Part shown: positions 33,928 through 42,617 of the stretch, piece after piece
Position numbering within the stretch: position 1 is the first letter of the stretch
How the letters are laid out: each line of letters starts with the position of its first letter
Assembly (NCBI RefSeq): GCF_000425065.1
Contig: NZ_AULB01000009.1
Coordinates: 186,001-250,000, forward strand
DNA length: 64,000 nucleotides
Direction of reading: 5' to 3'
Origin: Actinomadura rifamycini DSM 43936
GTDB taxonomy: Bacteria > Actinomycetota > Actinomycetes > Streptosporangiales > Streptosporangiaceae
Notes under the pieces: model-generated
The model's input: only the letters and a program-made list of their open reading frames with translations
What the model was told of the DNA's origin: nothing
Database searches by the model: none
Position numbers and translations under genes: made by a program

Positions 33928-35114
33928 TCACCGCCCGCGCCCTGCACGCCCAGGGCTTCAAGATCCCCGAGACCGTCCCGGAGCTGCGGACGTACCTGCA
34001 GGCCGCCATCGAGGTGGAGCACCTCACGATCCCCGTCTACATGACCGGGATGTACACGATCCGCGCGGGGACGAACCGCCGGGCCTCCTTCACCCTCCGC
34101 GGCGTCGTGCTGGAGGAGATGCTGCACATGACGCTGGCCGCGAACCTGCTCAACGCGGTCGGCGGCGAGCCGAACGTGGCGCATCCCGAGTTCGTCTCCG
34201 AGTACCCGGCCAGGCTGCCGTTCAGCAGCGGGACGATCCCGGACATCGGGCTGCGGCACTTCTCCCCGGAGGCGCTCGAGACGTTCCTGCGGATCGAGAA
34301 GCCCCGGTCGCTCCTCCCGGACCCCGGCGGCGATCCCGGGTGGACGTCCATCGGCCAGTTCTACGACGCGATCCGGCGCGGCTTGGTCGCCCTCGTCGAC
34401 GCGCACGGACCGGCGGCGGTCTTCACCGGCGACGCCCGCAGGCAGGTCGGCCCCGAGGACTTCTACAACTCCGGCGGCGAGGCGTTCGCCGTCACCGGCC
34501 TTCCCGCGGCGCTGAAGGCGATCGAGGTGATCGGCGACCAGGGGGAGGGCACCGACGACACGATCTTCACCGACGACGACCGCGTCTTCGGGGAGCAGCG
34601 CCAGCTCGCCCACTACTTCCGGTTCAACGAGATCTACACCGGGCGGAGCTACGGGCCGCACGACCTCCCGTCCACCCCGCCCAGCGGCCCGCTGCTGGAC
34701 GTCGACTGGGACGAGACCTACCCCATCCACGGGGACTCGAAGGTGGAGGACTACCGGGAGTACGAGGCGACGAGCGCCGTCTACCGGGAGGCCGTCGAGT
34801 TCAACACCTGCTACGCGAAGCTGCTCGGTTTCCTGCACTCGGCCTTCAACGGCCGCCCGCGCCACATGGCGCTGGCCGTACCCACCATGCTCGAACTGCG
34901 CGACCGGGCCCGGTGGATGTACCGCAACCCGCACCCGGACCCGGTCCTCGCCGAGGAGGGGTGCCACGCCAGCCCGACCTTCGAGCTCGAGCAGGCCCAC
35001 TTCGACGAGGCCGGCGAGACCGTCCGGCGCGCCGTCGACGCCGCAGGTCTCCGGACGGGCGGCCCCGTCGACCTCGGCGCGCTGGCCGCCGCCCCCGGCC
35101 GGCGGTTCGCCTGA
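33924..35114 (+). CDS. ferritin-like (VioB/RebD C-terminal type) protein
   Basis: A 396-residue protein starting with GTG at 33924, which overlaps the GMC stop (GTGA). The N-terminal domain has the di-iron-type ligand pattern AAIEVEHLTIPVYMTGMYTI (E30, H33 region) and VVLEEMLHMTLAANLLN (E65, H68), matching the ferritin-like domain found in iminophenylpyruvate dimer synthases such as VioB. There is no haem/catalase half, so it is not a full VioB. Stand-alone members of this family are mostly uncharacterised. Its tight coupling to the GMC gene suggests it acts as the oxygen- or peroxide-handling partner, or carries out a second oxidation (inference). Two strong hairpins follow the stop. Confidence 0.82.
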   Translation: MITARALHAQGFKIPETVPELRTYLQAAIEVEHLTIPVYMTGMYTIRAGTNRRASFTLRGVVLEEMLHMTLAANLLNAVGGEPNVAHPEFVSEYPARLPFSSGTIPDIGLRHFSPEALETFLRIEKPRSLLPDPGGDPGWTSIGQFYDAIRRGLVALVDAHGPAAVFTGDARRQVGPEDFYNSGGEAFAVTGLPAALKAIEVIGDQGEGTDDTIFTDDDRVFGEQRQLAHYFRFNEIYTGRSYGPHDLPSTPPSGPLLDVDWDETYPIHGDSKVEDYREYEATSAVYREAVEFNTCYAKLLGFLHSAFNGRPRHMALAVPTMLELRDRARWMYRNPHPDPVLAEEGCHASPTFELEQAHFDEAGETVRRAVDAAGLRTGGPVDLGALAAAPGRRFA

Positions 35115-35135
35115 CCGGCCGCCCGCCCTCGGGAC

Positions 35136-35199
35136 CCTCCTCCGGCGCACGCCGCCGGAGGAGGACCCGGAGCCCCGGTGCCGGTGCCGGCACCGGGGC
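35136..35199. terminator. two consecutive terminator hairpins
   Basis: First hairpin 35136-35164: 12-bp stem CCTCCTCCGGCG/CGCCGGAGGAGG with a 5-base loop. Second hairpin 35172-35199: a perfect 13-base inverted repeat GCCCCGGTGCCGG/CCGGCACCGGGGC. They lie between the convergent ferritin-like and LLM genes and probably serve one strand each. Confidence 0.8.
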
Positions 35200-35205
35200 C
35201 CGCGG

Positions 35206-36255
35206 TCACGCGAACGCGGGCATCAGGTGCTCGTGGATCAGGCGGAGCTGGCCGTCCACGCCGGGGACGCCGGTGAGGTCGCGGCCGGTGAAGGACTTCA
35301 CCAGGACGGGGTCCGTGATCGCGCAGATCATGTGGTTGACCCCGGTCGGGGCGATGTCGCTCTCGATGCGGGCGCGGACCTCGTCCGGGGTGCCCGCCAG
35401 GGACAGCTTCTCGGTGATCTCGGGCGTGGTCAGCTCGATGCCCTTGGCGAGGTCGCCCGCGCCGATGGCCTCGATGATCGGGGCCATGTCCGCCGGGTCG
35501 ACGCCGTTGCGCTCGAGCTGCTCGGGCGGCATCGCCGACGCGTACAGCCCGACCATGCTGCGGGCCGCCTCCTTCGCCGCCGCCGAGTCCGGACCGACCG
35601 CGAACACCACCCAGGCTCCGACGTCCAGCGACCGCCAGTCCTTGCCCGCGCGCTCGGCGCCCGCCCGGAAGTGCTCGACCGCGTACTCGTAGGCGCCGCG
35701 CGAGTAGCTGAGCGCGTGGTGCACGCCGTCGGACAGCTCGCCGGCCGCCTCGAACGACTTCGGCCCGCGCATCGCGCCGATCTTCACGGGCAGCCGCTCC
35801 TGGACGGGGCGGGCGAAGGTGAACAGCCCGTCGTAGGAGTAGAACTCGCCGTCGCGGGTGATGGTGCCCTCGTCCAGCAGGGTCCGGACGACCGCGACGG
35901 CCTCCTTCACCCGGGTGAGCGGCTTCGTCCGCGCCCAGTCGATCTTGTACTGGGCGAGCACCCCGAAGTTGCCGCTGCCGAGGACGACCTCGGCGCGGCC
36001 GCCGGTGAGCTCGTCGAGGGTCGCGGCGGCCTGCGCGATCAGGGACGGCTCGCGCAGGGTGACCGCGGACACCGACGGGCCCATGCGGATCTGCGAGGTG
36101 CTCGCCGCGGCGGCGGCGAACAGCAGCCACAGGTCCTTGTGCCACGGCTCGTCGGCCGCGTACACCGCGTGGAAGCCGAGCTCGTCGGCGAGCTTGATGG
36201 AGGCCAGCGACTCCGCGACCGGGTGGTCGGGGAGCATGGCGTAGCTGAACTTCAC
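35206..36255 (-). CDS. LLM-class (F420- or FMN-dependent) oxidoreductase
   Basis: A 349-residue TIM-barrel oxidoreductase of the luciferase-like family. Visible blocks: SIKLADELGFHAVYAADEPWHKD (barrel strand 2 region), RMGPSVSAVTLREPSLIAQAAATLDELTGGR and VVLGSGNFGVLAQYKIDW, all typical of actinobacterial F420-dependent members. The reaction is unknown. I chose the GTG at 36255 (VKFSYAMLPDHP) because AAGGAG lies upstream and the barrel begins there; an upstream ATG adds nine basic residues. A small hairpin GTGCGC-ATTC-GCGCAC at 36275-36290 lies just upstream. Confidence 0.9.
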   Translation of the reverse strand: MKFSYAMLPDHPVAESLASIKLADELGFHAVYAADEPWHKDLWLLFAAAAASTSQIRMGPSVSAVTLREPSLIAQAAATLDELTGGRAEVVLGSGNFGVLAQYKIDWARTKPLTRVKEAVAVVRTLLDEGTITRDGEFYSYDGLFTFARPVQERLPVKIGAMRGPKSFEAAGELSDGVHHALSYSRGAYEYAVEHFRAGAERAGKDWRSLDVGAWVVFAVGPDSAAAKEAARSMVGLYASAMPPEQLERNGVDPADMAPIIEAIGAGDLAKGIELTTPEITEKLSLAGTPDEVRARIESDIAPTGVNHMICAITDPVLVKSFTGRDLTGVPGVDGQLRLIHEHLMPAFA

Positions 36256-36274
36256 CGAGGAACGTCTCCTTGAA

Positions 36275-36290
36275 GTGCGCATTCGCGCAC
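36275..36290. promoter_or_regulatory. inverted repeat in the leader of the LLM gene
   Basis: GTGCGC and GCGCAC flank ATTC: a perfect 6-bp inverted repeat 19 bases upstream of the LLM start. It could be an operator or a leader hairpin. The remainder of the gap to 36533 (278 bp) has a stretch of lower GC at about 36335-36470 with no gene that I can support. Confidence 0.4.
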
Positions 36291-36533
36291 GGTCGGGGGG
36301 CGGGAGATCTTCGACGCCAGTTTGCTGAACGCCGCGAGCCTACGCAATTTGGCGGTCGAAATGGCTTCTGACCTGCATAGATGCCGCGTCGTGCCTTTTC
36401 CTGAAATGGCCCACGAATAACCGCCTGTTTTCTGGGCAGTTCCGAACCATCGGATATCGATCAGGGGGCGGACCGCCGATACCGTCGGCCCGTCCGAGAC
36501 GCGACCGACGATCGGGAGACCCGGCGCCCCGCG

Positions 36534-37019
36534 CTAGGGAGCATGCCGGTCGTCGCCGAGCCCGTGGGACAGCTCCGTGAGGAACCGGACGATCGTGTGC
36601 AGTTCGGTCTCGTCGAAGCCGCGGCGGACGTCCTCGGTCGTGCGGGCGAGCGGCCGGAAGTGCTCGCGGGCGAGGGCGCGCCCGGACTCGGTGTACCGGA
36701 GCCGGACGATCCGCGCGTCGTCCGGGTCGCGGACCCGCTCGATGTGGCCGCCGCGCTCCAGCCGCCGGAGGCACGCGCTGATCGCCCCGGACGTGAGGGC
36801 GAGGTGCCGCTGCAGCTCGCCGGGCGTGGTGGCGATGCCGTCGAGGAGCGCGGCCAGCGCCTGCACGTCGGACTGGTGCAGGCCCTGCGCGCGGGCGAAG
36901 TCGCGGGTGGCGCGGCCGAGTTCGGCGTTCATCCGGCGGAGGAGCTCCGCGAGGGTGCGCAGGTCGGTGCCGGGATCCGGCGGCGGGCCGGCCGGGCGCG
37001 GGGAGGTGGGCGAGGACAC
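36534..37019 (-). CDS. MarR family transcriptional regulator
   Basis: A 161-residue winged-helix protein starting with GTG at 37019. DNA-binding block: TTPGELQRHLALTSGAISACLRRLERGGHIERVRDPDDARIVRLRYT, i.e. HTH then wing with the conserved D-x-R. It is divergent from an MMPL exporter, and a well-formed 23-bp inverted repeat lies between the starts, 16 bp from this gene. It probably represses both. The N-terminal proline-rich 17 residues look disordered. Confidence 0.9.
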   Translation of the reverse strand: MSSPTSPRPAGPPPDPGTDLRTLAELLRRMNAELGRATRDFARAQGLHQSDVQALAALLDGIATTPGELQRHLALTSGAISACLRRLERGGHIERVRDPDDARIVRLRYTESGRALAREHFRPLARTTEDVRRGFDETELHTIVRFLTELSHGLGDDRHAP

Positions 37020-37034
37020 GCTCCCCAGAATAGC

Positions 37035-37057
37035 GTTATCTCAATTATTGAGGTAAC
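37035..37057. promoter_or_regulatory. MarR operator between marR and MMPL genes
   Basis: Arms GTTATCTCAA and TTGAGGTAAC match at 9 of 10 positions around a TTA centre. It is an AT-rich island in GC-rich sequence, in the divergent gap, and resembles known MarR sites in length and symmetry. Confidence 0.75.
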
Positions 37058-37124
37058 TTTCCGTGTGCCCTCGCCGAGCGGAGCGCGTCCGCGCCCGCCC
37101 GGTCCCGCGACCCCAGGAACGGAA

Positions 37125-39212
37125 ATGCCCGCACCACGAGCCGCACGCTGGTCCGTCCCCGCACTGCTCCTGCTCGCCTGGCTCGTCGTCGGCGGCGTGT
37201 TCGGGCCGTTCGCGGGCAAGCTCGGAGAGGTCTCGACGAACGACCAGTCGTCCTTCCTGCCGACCAGCGCCGAGTCCACGCGGGTCCTGGAGGAGCAGGC
37301 CGCCTTCGAGCGCGACCGGACGTTCCCCGCGATCGTCGTCTGGACGGCCGGGGACGGCGGCGTCACGCCCGAGCAGCGGACCGCGGCCGCGGCGGCGCTC
37401 GGCTCCCTGCGCGGCGCCCCGTACATCGCGGGCGAGCCGTCGCCGCCGATCCCCGCCGAGGACGGCGCCGCCATGCAGGCCGTCGTGCAGATCCCGGCCG
37501 ACGCCGGCGACCACGTCGCCGACACCGTCGACCGCATCCGCGACGCCGCGGAGCGGGTGCCCGGGACCAGCGCGTACGTCGGCGGGCCCGCCGCGACGCA
37601 GGCCGACCTCGGCGACGCCTTCGCCGGGATCGACGTCCTGCTGCTCGGCGTCGCCGTCGGGGTCGTGCTGGTGATCCTGCTCGTGGTGTACCGCAGCGTG
37701 CTGCTGCCCCTGGTGATCATCCTCGGCTCGGTGTTCGCCCTCGCGCTGGCGTGCGCGATCGTGTACGGGCTCGCCCGGCGGGACGTCGTGACGGTCGACG
37801 GGCAGGTGCAGGGCATCCTGTTCATCCTGGTGATCGGCGCCTGCACCGACTACGCGCTGCTGCTGTCCTCCCGCTACCGCGAGGAACTCGCCGCCGGCAC
37901 GGGACGGCTGCCCGGCGTGCTGGCCGCGTGGCGCGGGTCGGCCGGGGCGATCGCCGCCAGCGCCGGGACCGTGGCCGCCGGGCTGCTCGCGCTCCTGCTC
38001 AGCGACCTGTCCAACAACCAGGCGCTCGGGCCGGTCGGCGCCATCGGCATCGGCTGCGCGCTGCTCAGCGCCCTCACTTTCCTGCCCGCCGTCCTCGCCC
38101 TGCTGGGGCCCGCGGCCTACTGGCCGGCGAAGCCGCACACCGGCCGTTCCGCCCACCCCGTCTGGGAGCGCGTCGCCCGCCTGGTGGACCACCGGCCGCG
38201 CCGCCTCTGGGCCGGCTCCCTGATCGTGCTGATCGCGTGCGCGGCCTTCATGCCGCAACTGCGCTCCGACGGCGTGCCGCTGAGCGAGACGTTCGTCGGC
38301 GGGGCCCCGTCGGTGACCGCCCAGGAGGTCCTGGACGAGCACTTCCCCGGCGGCCAGGGCAACCCCGCCGTCGTGCTCACCGACGCCGCCGCGGTGCGGC
38401 AGGTCGTGGCCGCGGCCGAGCGCACCGACGGCGTGTTCGGCGCGGCGCCGCGGACCGAGGGGCGCCCGGGCGCCGGCGAGCCGCTCGTGGTGGACGGCCG
38501 CGCGCTGGTGGACGTCACGCTGAGCGACGCCGCCGACAGCGAGGCCGCGCGGGACGCCGTCGAGCGGCTGCGCGGCAACCTGCACGGCATCGACGGCACC
38601 CTCGTCGGCGGCTACACCGCCCAGCAGGTCGACACCCAGGCCGCGGCGCAGCACGACCGGACGGTGATCGTCCCCGTCGTGCTCGCGATCATCGTGGTGA
38701 TCCTGGTCGTCCTGCTCCGCTCGCTGCTGATGCCGCTGCTGCTGGTCGCGACGGTCGCGCTCAACTACCTCGCGACGCTCGGGGTGGCCGCGCTCGTCTT
38801 CCGGCACGTGCTCGGCTTCACCGGCACGGACGCCTCGGTGCCGCTGTACGGGTTCGTCTTCCTCGTCGCCCTGGGCGTCGACTACAACATCTTCCTGATG
38901 ACGCGGGTCCGGGAGGAGTCGCTGCGGCACGGGCCGCGCGAGGGCGTGCTGCGCGGGCTGACCGCCACCGGCGGCGTCATCACCTCGGCGGGCGTGGTGC
39001 TCGCCGCGACGTTCGCCGCCCTCGTGGTCATCCCGCTCGCGTTCCTCGTCCAGATCGCGTTCATCGTCGCGTTCGGCGTCCTGCTCGACACGCTGGTGGT
39101 CCGCTCGCTGCTGGTGCCCGCGCTCGTCCGGGACGCGGGCCCGGTCGTGTGGTGGCCCGGCTCCCTGTGGCGCCGCCGCGACCGCGCCCCCGCCCCGTCC
39201 CCGGACGCCTGA
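37125..39212 (+). CDS. MMPL/RND family exporter
   Basis: A 695-residue protein with the MMPL arrangement: helix 1 (about 12-30), a large extracytoplasmic loop, a five-helix block (about 165-345, with GACTDYALLLSSRYREEL carrying the proton-relay DY pair), a second helix 7 and loop, and a second five-helix block (about 515-680, with LGVDYNIFLMTRVREE). The duplicated D-Y motif is diagnostic. Actinomycete members export lipids or polyketides (ActII-3 type). ATG at 37125 is preceded by AGGAACGGA. It is divergent from MarR and lies just outside the polyketide genes, so it may be either a neighbour or the cluster exporter. Confidence 0.92.
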   Translation: MPAPRAARWSVPALLLLAWLVVGGVFGPFAGKLGEVSTNDQSSFLPTSAESTRVLEEQAAFERDRTFPAIVVWTAGDGGVTPEQRTAAAAALGSLRGAPYIAGEPSPPIPAEDGAAMQAVVQIPADAGDHVADTVDRIRDAAERVPGTSAYVGGPAATQADLGDAFAGIDVLLLGVAVGVVLVILLVVYRSVLLPLVIILGSVFALALACAIVYGLARRDVVTVDGQVQGILFILVIGACTDYALLLSSRYREELAAGTGRLPGVLAAWRGSAGAIAASAGTVAAGLLALLLSDLSNNQALGPVGAIGIGCALLSALTFLPAVLALLGPAAYWPAKPHTGRSAHPVWERVARLVDHRPRRLWAGSLIVLIACAAFMPQLRSDGVPLSETFVGGAPSVTAQEVLDEHFPGGQGNPAVVLTDAAAVRQVVAAAERTDGVFGAAPRTEGRPGAGEPLVVDGRALVDVTLSDAADSEAARDAVERLRGNLHGIDGTLVGGYTAQQVDTQAAAQHDRTVIVPVVLAIIVVILVVLLRSLLMPLLLVATVALNYLATLGVAALVFRHVLGFTGTDASVPLYGFVFLVALGVDYNIFLMTRVREESLRHGPREGVLRGLTATGGVITSAGVVLAATFAALVVIPLAFLVQIAFIVAFGVLLDTLVVRSLLVPALVRDAGPVVWWPGSLWRRRDRAPAPSPDA

Positions 39213-39231
39213 CCGCGCCCGGCCCCGCGGA

Positions 39232-40089
39232 TCAGAGGCGGCCGGCCGCCAGCGCGTCGAGGGGGTCGCGCAGCTCGTGGGCGCCGAGGAAGCCGCCGCC
39301 GGACGCCAGCGCGTCGTGCGCGCCGTAGCCGAGCAGCTCCTGGGCGCGGCGCGGCAGGCCGCGGGCCAGGTCCGGCGGGACGCTCAGGTAGTGGTTCTCC
39401 TCGGTGCGCAGCCACCCGGCGACGTAGCTCATGTGCATGCCGCGCCGCCACCGGTCCGCGGTGGTGTTGCCGCCGCCCGCGTGGACGGTCGAGCCGTAGT
39501 AGACGACCGCCGAGCCGGGCGCCATCTCGGCGGCGACCAGCTCGTCCTCGGACGGTTCGCGGCCCTCCGGCCACCGGTGGCTGCCGGGCGCGACGACCGT
39601 GGCGCCGTTCGCCGCGGTGAACTCGCTCAGCGCGATCACGGTCGACAGCTCGATCTCCGGGTGCGGGGAGGGCAGATGGGACCACACGATCTCGTCGCGG
39701 TGCGTCCACTGCCGTTCGGCGCCCGGCCCCCGGTCGAGGACGTGGGCGACGTTCAGCAGGTAGCTCGCGCACGCCGGGAGCAGCACGTGGTCGGCGATGG
39801 CGAGCAGCACCGGATGGACGAGCACCTCGGAGGCGAACACGCGCGACCGTCCCGCCACCCCGGTGACGTGCCGGGTGCGCTCCCCGAAGAACGCCGCGAC
39901 GCTCTCGTTGATGAACGCCGCGTCGTGCCCGGGGGCGGCGGCCTCGAGCACCGGGTCCAGTTCGGCGTTGAACCGGGCGAGCAGGTCCGGGTCCAGCAGG
40001 TCCTCGACGATGACGACGCCGTCCCGTTCCAGGGCGGCGATGACCGTCCCGGCGGGCGCGGCCGCCGGGACCCTCTCTACCTTCGACAT
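39232..40089 (-). CDS. phytanoyl-CoA dioxygenase (PhyH)-family Fe(II)/2-oxoglutarate oxygenase
   Basis: A 285-residue double-stranded beta-helix enzyme. The facial triad is visible: H130-x-D132 in QWTHRDEIVW and H203 in YYGSTVHAGGGN; R213-R216 downstream would bind the 2-oxoglutarate carboxylate. PhyH relatives in secondary metabolism hydroxylate or desaturate. The gene is 34 bases downstream of the 3-ketoreductase gene on the same strand, so it is likely in the deoxysugar/polyketide regulon controlled from the SARP-type repeat at 41.1 kb. The substrate, sugar or aglycone, is unknown. Confidence 0.88.
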   Translation of the reverse strand: MSKVERVPAAAPAGTVIAALERDGVVIVEDLLDPDLLARFNAELDPVLEAAAPGHDAAFINESVAAFFGERTRHVTGVAGRSRVFASEVLVHPVLLAIADHVLLPACASYLLNVAHVLDRGPGAERQWTHRDEIVWSHLPSPHPEIELSTVIALSEFTAANGATVVAPGSHRWPEGREPSEDELVAAEMAPGSAVVYYGSTVHAGGGNTTADRWRRGMHMSYVAGWLRTEENHYLSVPPDLARGLPRRAQELLGYGAHDALASGGGFLGAHELRDPLDALAAGRL

Positions 40090-40123
40090 GCCCGCCAGCG
40101 TGCGCCCGGCGGCTCAAGGACGG

Positions 40124-41098
40124 CTATCGTTCCGCTCGCGTCCCGCCCGCCCGCGTCCGGACGTCCTCCAGCAGCCGCGCCTGCCGCTCGATCGCCGCGC
40201 CGTGCGGGGCGTGCTCCCCGGTGCGGACGGCCGCCGCGAACGCGCTCACCATGCCCCGGAACTGGTCGTCGGCGTCCAGCACCCGCTCCTCGCGGAGGTC
40301 CCGGCGCTCCAGCCGCAGCACGGGCCGGACGGTCGGCGGCGGCGTGAACGCCCAGTCGAGCGCGATCCGCCCCGCCGACCCCCACACGGCGTAGGCGCAG
40401 CGGTAGTGGTGGTCGAAACCGAACGTGCAGTGCGCGGTGACGCCCGCGCCGTCGCGCAGGAGCGCGGCCCCGTCGACGTCGATGCCGCGGTCGTCGCGGC
40501 GCAGCGCCGCGCCCGCGACCTCGGCGTCCGGCCCGAGGAACAGCTGCGCGGCCCGCACCGGGTAGGTGCCGGTCTCCAGCAGGCACCCGCCGCCGAGCGC
40601 CGGGTCGTACCGGACGGCGTCCGGCGGGCCCGGCGGGATGCCGAACTCGGCGGTCACCGACCGGACCTCGCCGATCGCGCCGTCGGCGATGAGGCGGCGG
40701 ACCGCGTCGTGCTGCGCGTGGTGCAGGAACGCGAAGTTCTCCATCAGCAGCAGCCCGCGCCCGCGGGCCAGCGCCACGAGGTCGCGGGCGGTGCCGGCGT
40801 CGCCGGTCAGCGACTTCTCCACCAGCACGTGCTTGCCCGCGCGCAGCGCCGCCGCCGTCCACTCCGCGTGCATCGACAGCGGCAGCGGCACGTACACCGC
40901 GTCGACGTCGCCGCGGTCGAGCAGCGCCGCGTACCCGGCGACGCCCGCGGCCCCGAACCGCGTGGCGAACCGCTCCGCCCGCGCGCCGTCGCGGCTCGCG
41001 ACCGCGGTGACGCGGTGCCCCGCCGCCGCGATCGCCGGGATCGTCTTGCGCGCGGCGATGTCCGCGCAGCCCAGCACACCGAACCGGATCTCGTCCAT
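40124..41098 (-). CDS. NDP-hexose 3-ketoreductase (Gfo/Idh/MocA family)
   Basis: A 324-residue NAD(P)-dependent reductase: Rossmann loop FGVLGCADIAARKTIPAI (residues 6-23), the EKS variant of the catalytic EKP motif in KHVLVEKSLTGDAG, and a C-terminal beta-sheet domain. Within deoxysugar clusters this family reduces the 3-keto group after 2,3-dehydration. It is divergent from the 2,3-dehydratase, which supports this role strongly. Start ATG at 41098 fits the Rossmann start; longer frames run through the divergent promoter. The stereochemical outcome at C3 cannot be read from the sequence. Confidence 0.9.
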   Translation of the reverse strand: MDEIRFGVLGCADIAARKTIPAIAAAGHRVTAVASRDGARAERFATRFGAAGVAGYAALLDRGDVDAVYVPLPLSMHAEWTAAALRAGKHVLVEKSLTGDAGTARDLVALARGRGLLLMENFAFLHHAQHDAVRRLIADGAIGEVRSVTAEFGIPPGPPDAVRYDPALGGGCLLETGTYPVRAAQLFLGPDAEVAGAALRRDDRGIDVDGAALLRDGAGVTAHCTFGFDHHYRCAYAVWGSAGRIALDWAFTPPPTVRPVLRLERRDLREERVLDADDQFRGMVSAFAAAVRTGEHAPHGAAIERQARLLEDVRTRAGGTRAER

Positions 41099-41133
41099 GA
41101 GGCTCCTTTCCGCCGTCAGCGTCGCCGGGGAGG

Positions 41134-41162
41134 CTCGATTCCGGGTCGAGCGGTCTTCGAGA
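41134..41162. promoter_or_regulatory. SARP-type direct repeat in the divergent deoxysugar promoter
   Basis: Three heptamers CTCGATT, GTCGAGC and TTCGAGA have their TCGA cores at 41135, 41146 and 41157, exactly 11 bp apart, one helical turn. This spacing is the hallmark of SARP sites. The array lies between the divergent 3-ketoreductase and 2,3-dehydratase genes. Confidence 0.7.
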
Positions 41163-41183
41163 GCCGTTCCGGACGATGACGGC

Positions 41184-42608
41184 ATGCCCAAGCTGACGGT
41201 AGGTCCATCCCAAGGAGTGCGGTCCGCCGCCGAGTTCACGGCCTGGTTCGACGAGCGTCGAGGGGCCGGCTCGTTCGAGGTGACGCCCATCCCGTTCCAG
41301 GAGACGCGCGGCTGGGGCTTCGACCCCGACACCGGGAACCTGCGGCACGACAGCGGCCGGTTCTTCTCGGTGGAGGGCGTCTCGGTCCGCTCCGAACTCG
41401 GCCCGGTCACCGCCTGGTCGCAGCCGATCATGGTGCAGCCCGAACTCGGCATCGTCGGGATCGCGCTGCGCCGCACGGCCCGCGGCTGGGAGGCGCTGAT
41501 GCAGGCGAAGATGGAGCCGGGCAACGTCAACACGCTCCAGCTCTCGCCGACCGTGCAGGCGACGCGCAGCAACTACACGCGGGTGCACGCGGGGAACAGC
41601 GTGAAGTACCTGGAGTACTTCACCGGGCAGGCGCCGTCGCGCATGCTCATCGACGTCCTGCAGTCCGAGCAGGGCTCCTGGTTCTTCCGCAAGCGGAACC
41701 GCAACATGATCGTCGAGGTGGAGGGCGACGTCCCGGCCGACGAGGACTTCCGCTGGGTGCCGCTCGACGTCCTGTACGAGCTGCTGCACGAGCCGAACGT
41801 CCTCAACATGGACAGCCGGTCGGTCATGGCGCACCTTCCGCTCGTCCTGCCCGACCGCGCGTCCGGCGGGATCGAGGGGGACGGCTTCCGCGCGGCCCTC
41901 GCGCGGTCGTTCGCGCCCGACGCCCGCCCCCTGCACCCGGTCGGCGACCTGCTGGACTGGCTGACGTCGGCGAAGGCCCGGCACACCGTCACGGTCGAGC
42001 GCGTCCCGCTGCGGCGGGTGGAGCGCTGGCACCGCACGGACACGACGATCAGTCACGACGAGGGACGGTACTTCGACGTCATCGCCGTCAACGTGGAGGC
42101 GAGCACCCGGGAGGTCCGGGGGTGGACGCAGCCGCTGCTGCGGCCCACCGGCCACGGCATCGTGGCGTTCCTCGCCCGGCCCATCGACGGGGTGCTGCAC
42201 GTGCTCGTGCACGCCTGGGTCGAGCCGGGCTACGTGGACCTGCTGGAGCTGTCGCCGACCGTCCACTTCAACCCGGGCAACTACAAGGACCTGCCGCCCG
42301 AGATCCGCCCGCCGTTCCTGGACTACGTCCAGTCGGCGGACCCCGGCCGGGTCCGCTACGACGTCCTGCTGTCGGAGGAGGGCGGGCGGTTCCACCACGC
42401 CCAGAACCGCTACCTCGTCATCGAGGTCGGCGACGAGATCGACGAGATCATCGGCGAGCTGGACGACTACCGCTGGATGACCCTGCACCAGCTCACCGGG
42501 CTGCTCCGGCACAGCCACTACCTGAACATGCAGGCCCGCAGCCTCATCGCGTGCCTGCGGTCGATGGCGCCGGGGCCGGTGCCCGCCGGTCCGGCGCCCG
42601 CGGGCTGA
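41184..42608 (+). CDS. NDP-hexose 2,3-dehydratase
   Basis: The 474-residue protein has the internal duplication typical of TylX3/EvaA-like enzymes. Repeat 1 contains RHDSGRFFSVEGVSV, WSQPIMVQPELGIVGI and MEPGNVNTLQLSPTVQAT; repeat 2 contains SHDEGRYFDVIAVNV, WTQPLLRPTGHGIVAF and VEPGYVDLLELSPTVHFN. It removes the C2 hydroxyl of NDP-4-keto-6-deoxyglucose, giving the 3,4-diketo intermediate for 2-deoxysugars. ATG at 41184 fits the family length; the ribosome site is weak. The 4-ketoreductase follows after 9 bases. Confidence 0.95.
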   Translation: MPKLTVGPSQGVRSAAEFTAWFDERRGAGSFEVTPIPFQETRGWGFDPDTGNLRHDSGRFFSVEGVSVRSELGPVTAWSQPIMVQPELGIVGIALRRTARGWEALMQAKMEPGNVNTLQLSPTVQATRSNYTRVHAGNSVKYLEYFTGQAPSRMLIDVLQSEQGSWFFRKRNRNMIVEVEGDVPADEDFRWVPLDVLYELLHEPNVLNMDSRSVMAHLPLVLPDRASGGIEGDGFRAALARSFAPDARPLHPVGDLLDWLTSAKARHTVTVERVPLRRVERWHRTDTTISHDEGRYFDVIAVNVEASTREVRGWTQPLLRPTGHGIVAFLARPIDGVLHVLVHAWVEPGYVDLLELSPTVHFNPGNYKDLPPEIRPPFLDYVQSADPGRVRYDVLLSEEGGRFHHAQNRYLVIEVGDEIDEIIGELDDYRWMTLHQLTGLLRHSHYLNMQARSLIACLRSMAPGPVPAGPAPAG

Positions 42609-42617
42609 GGAGCGGCC

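Noticed and set aside
36340..36774. Minus-strand open frame over the lower-GC gap beside the second MarR gene
   Set aside because: It is a frame-shifted shadow of the MarR gene running into non-coding sequence, with no ribosome site.
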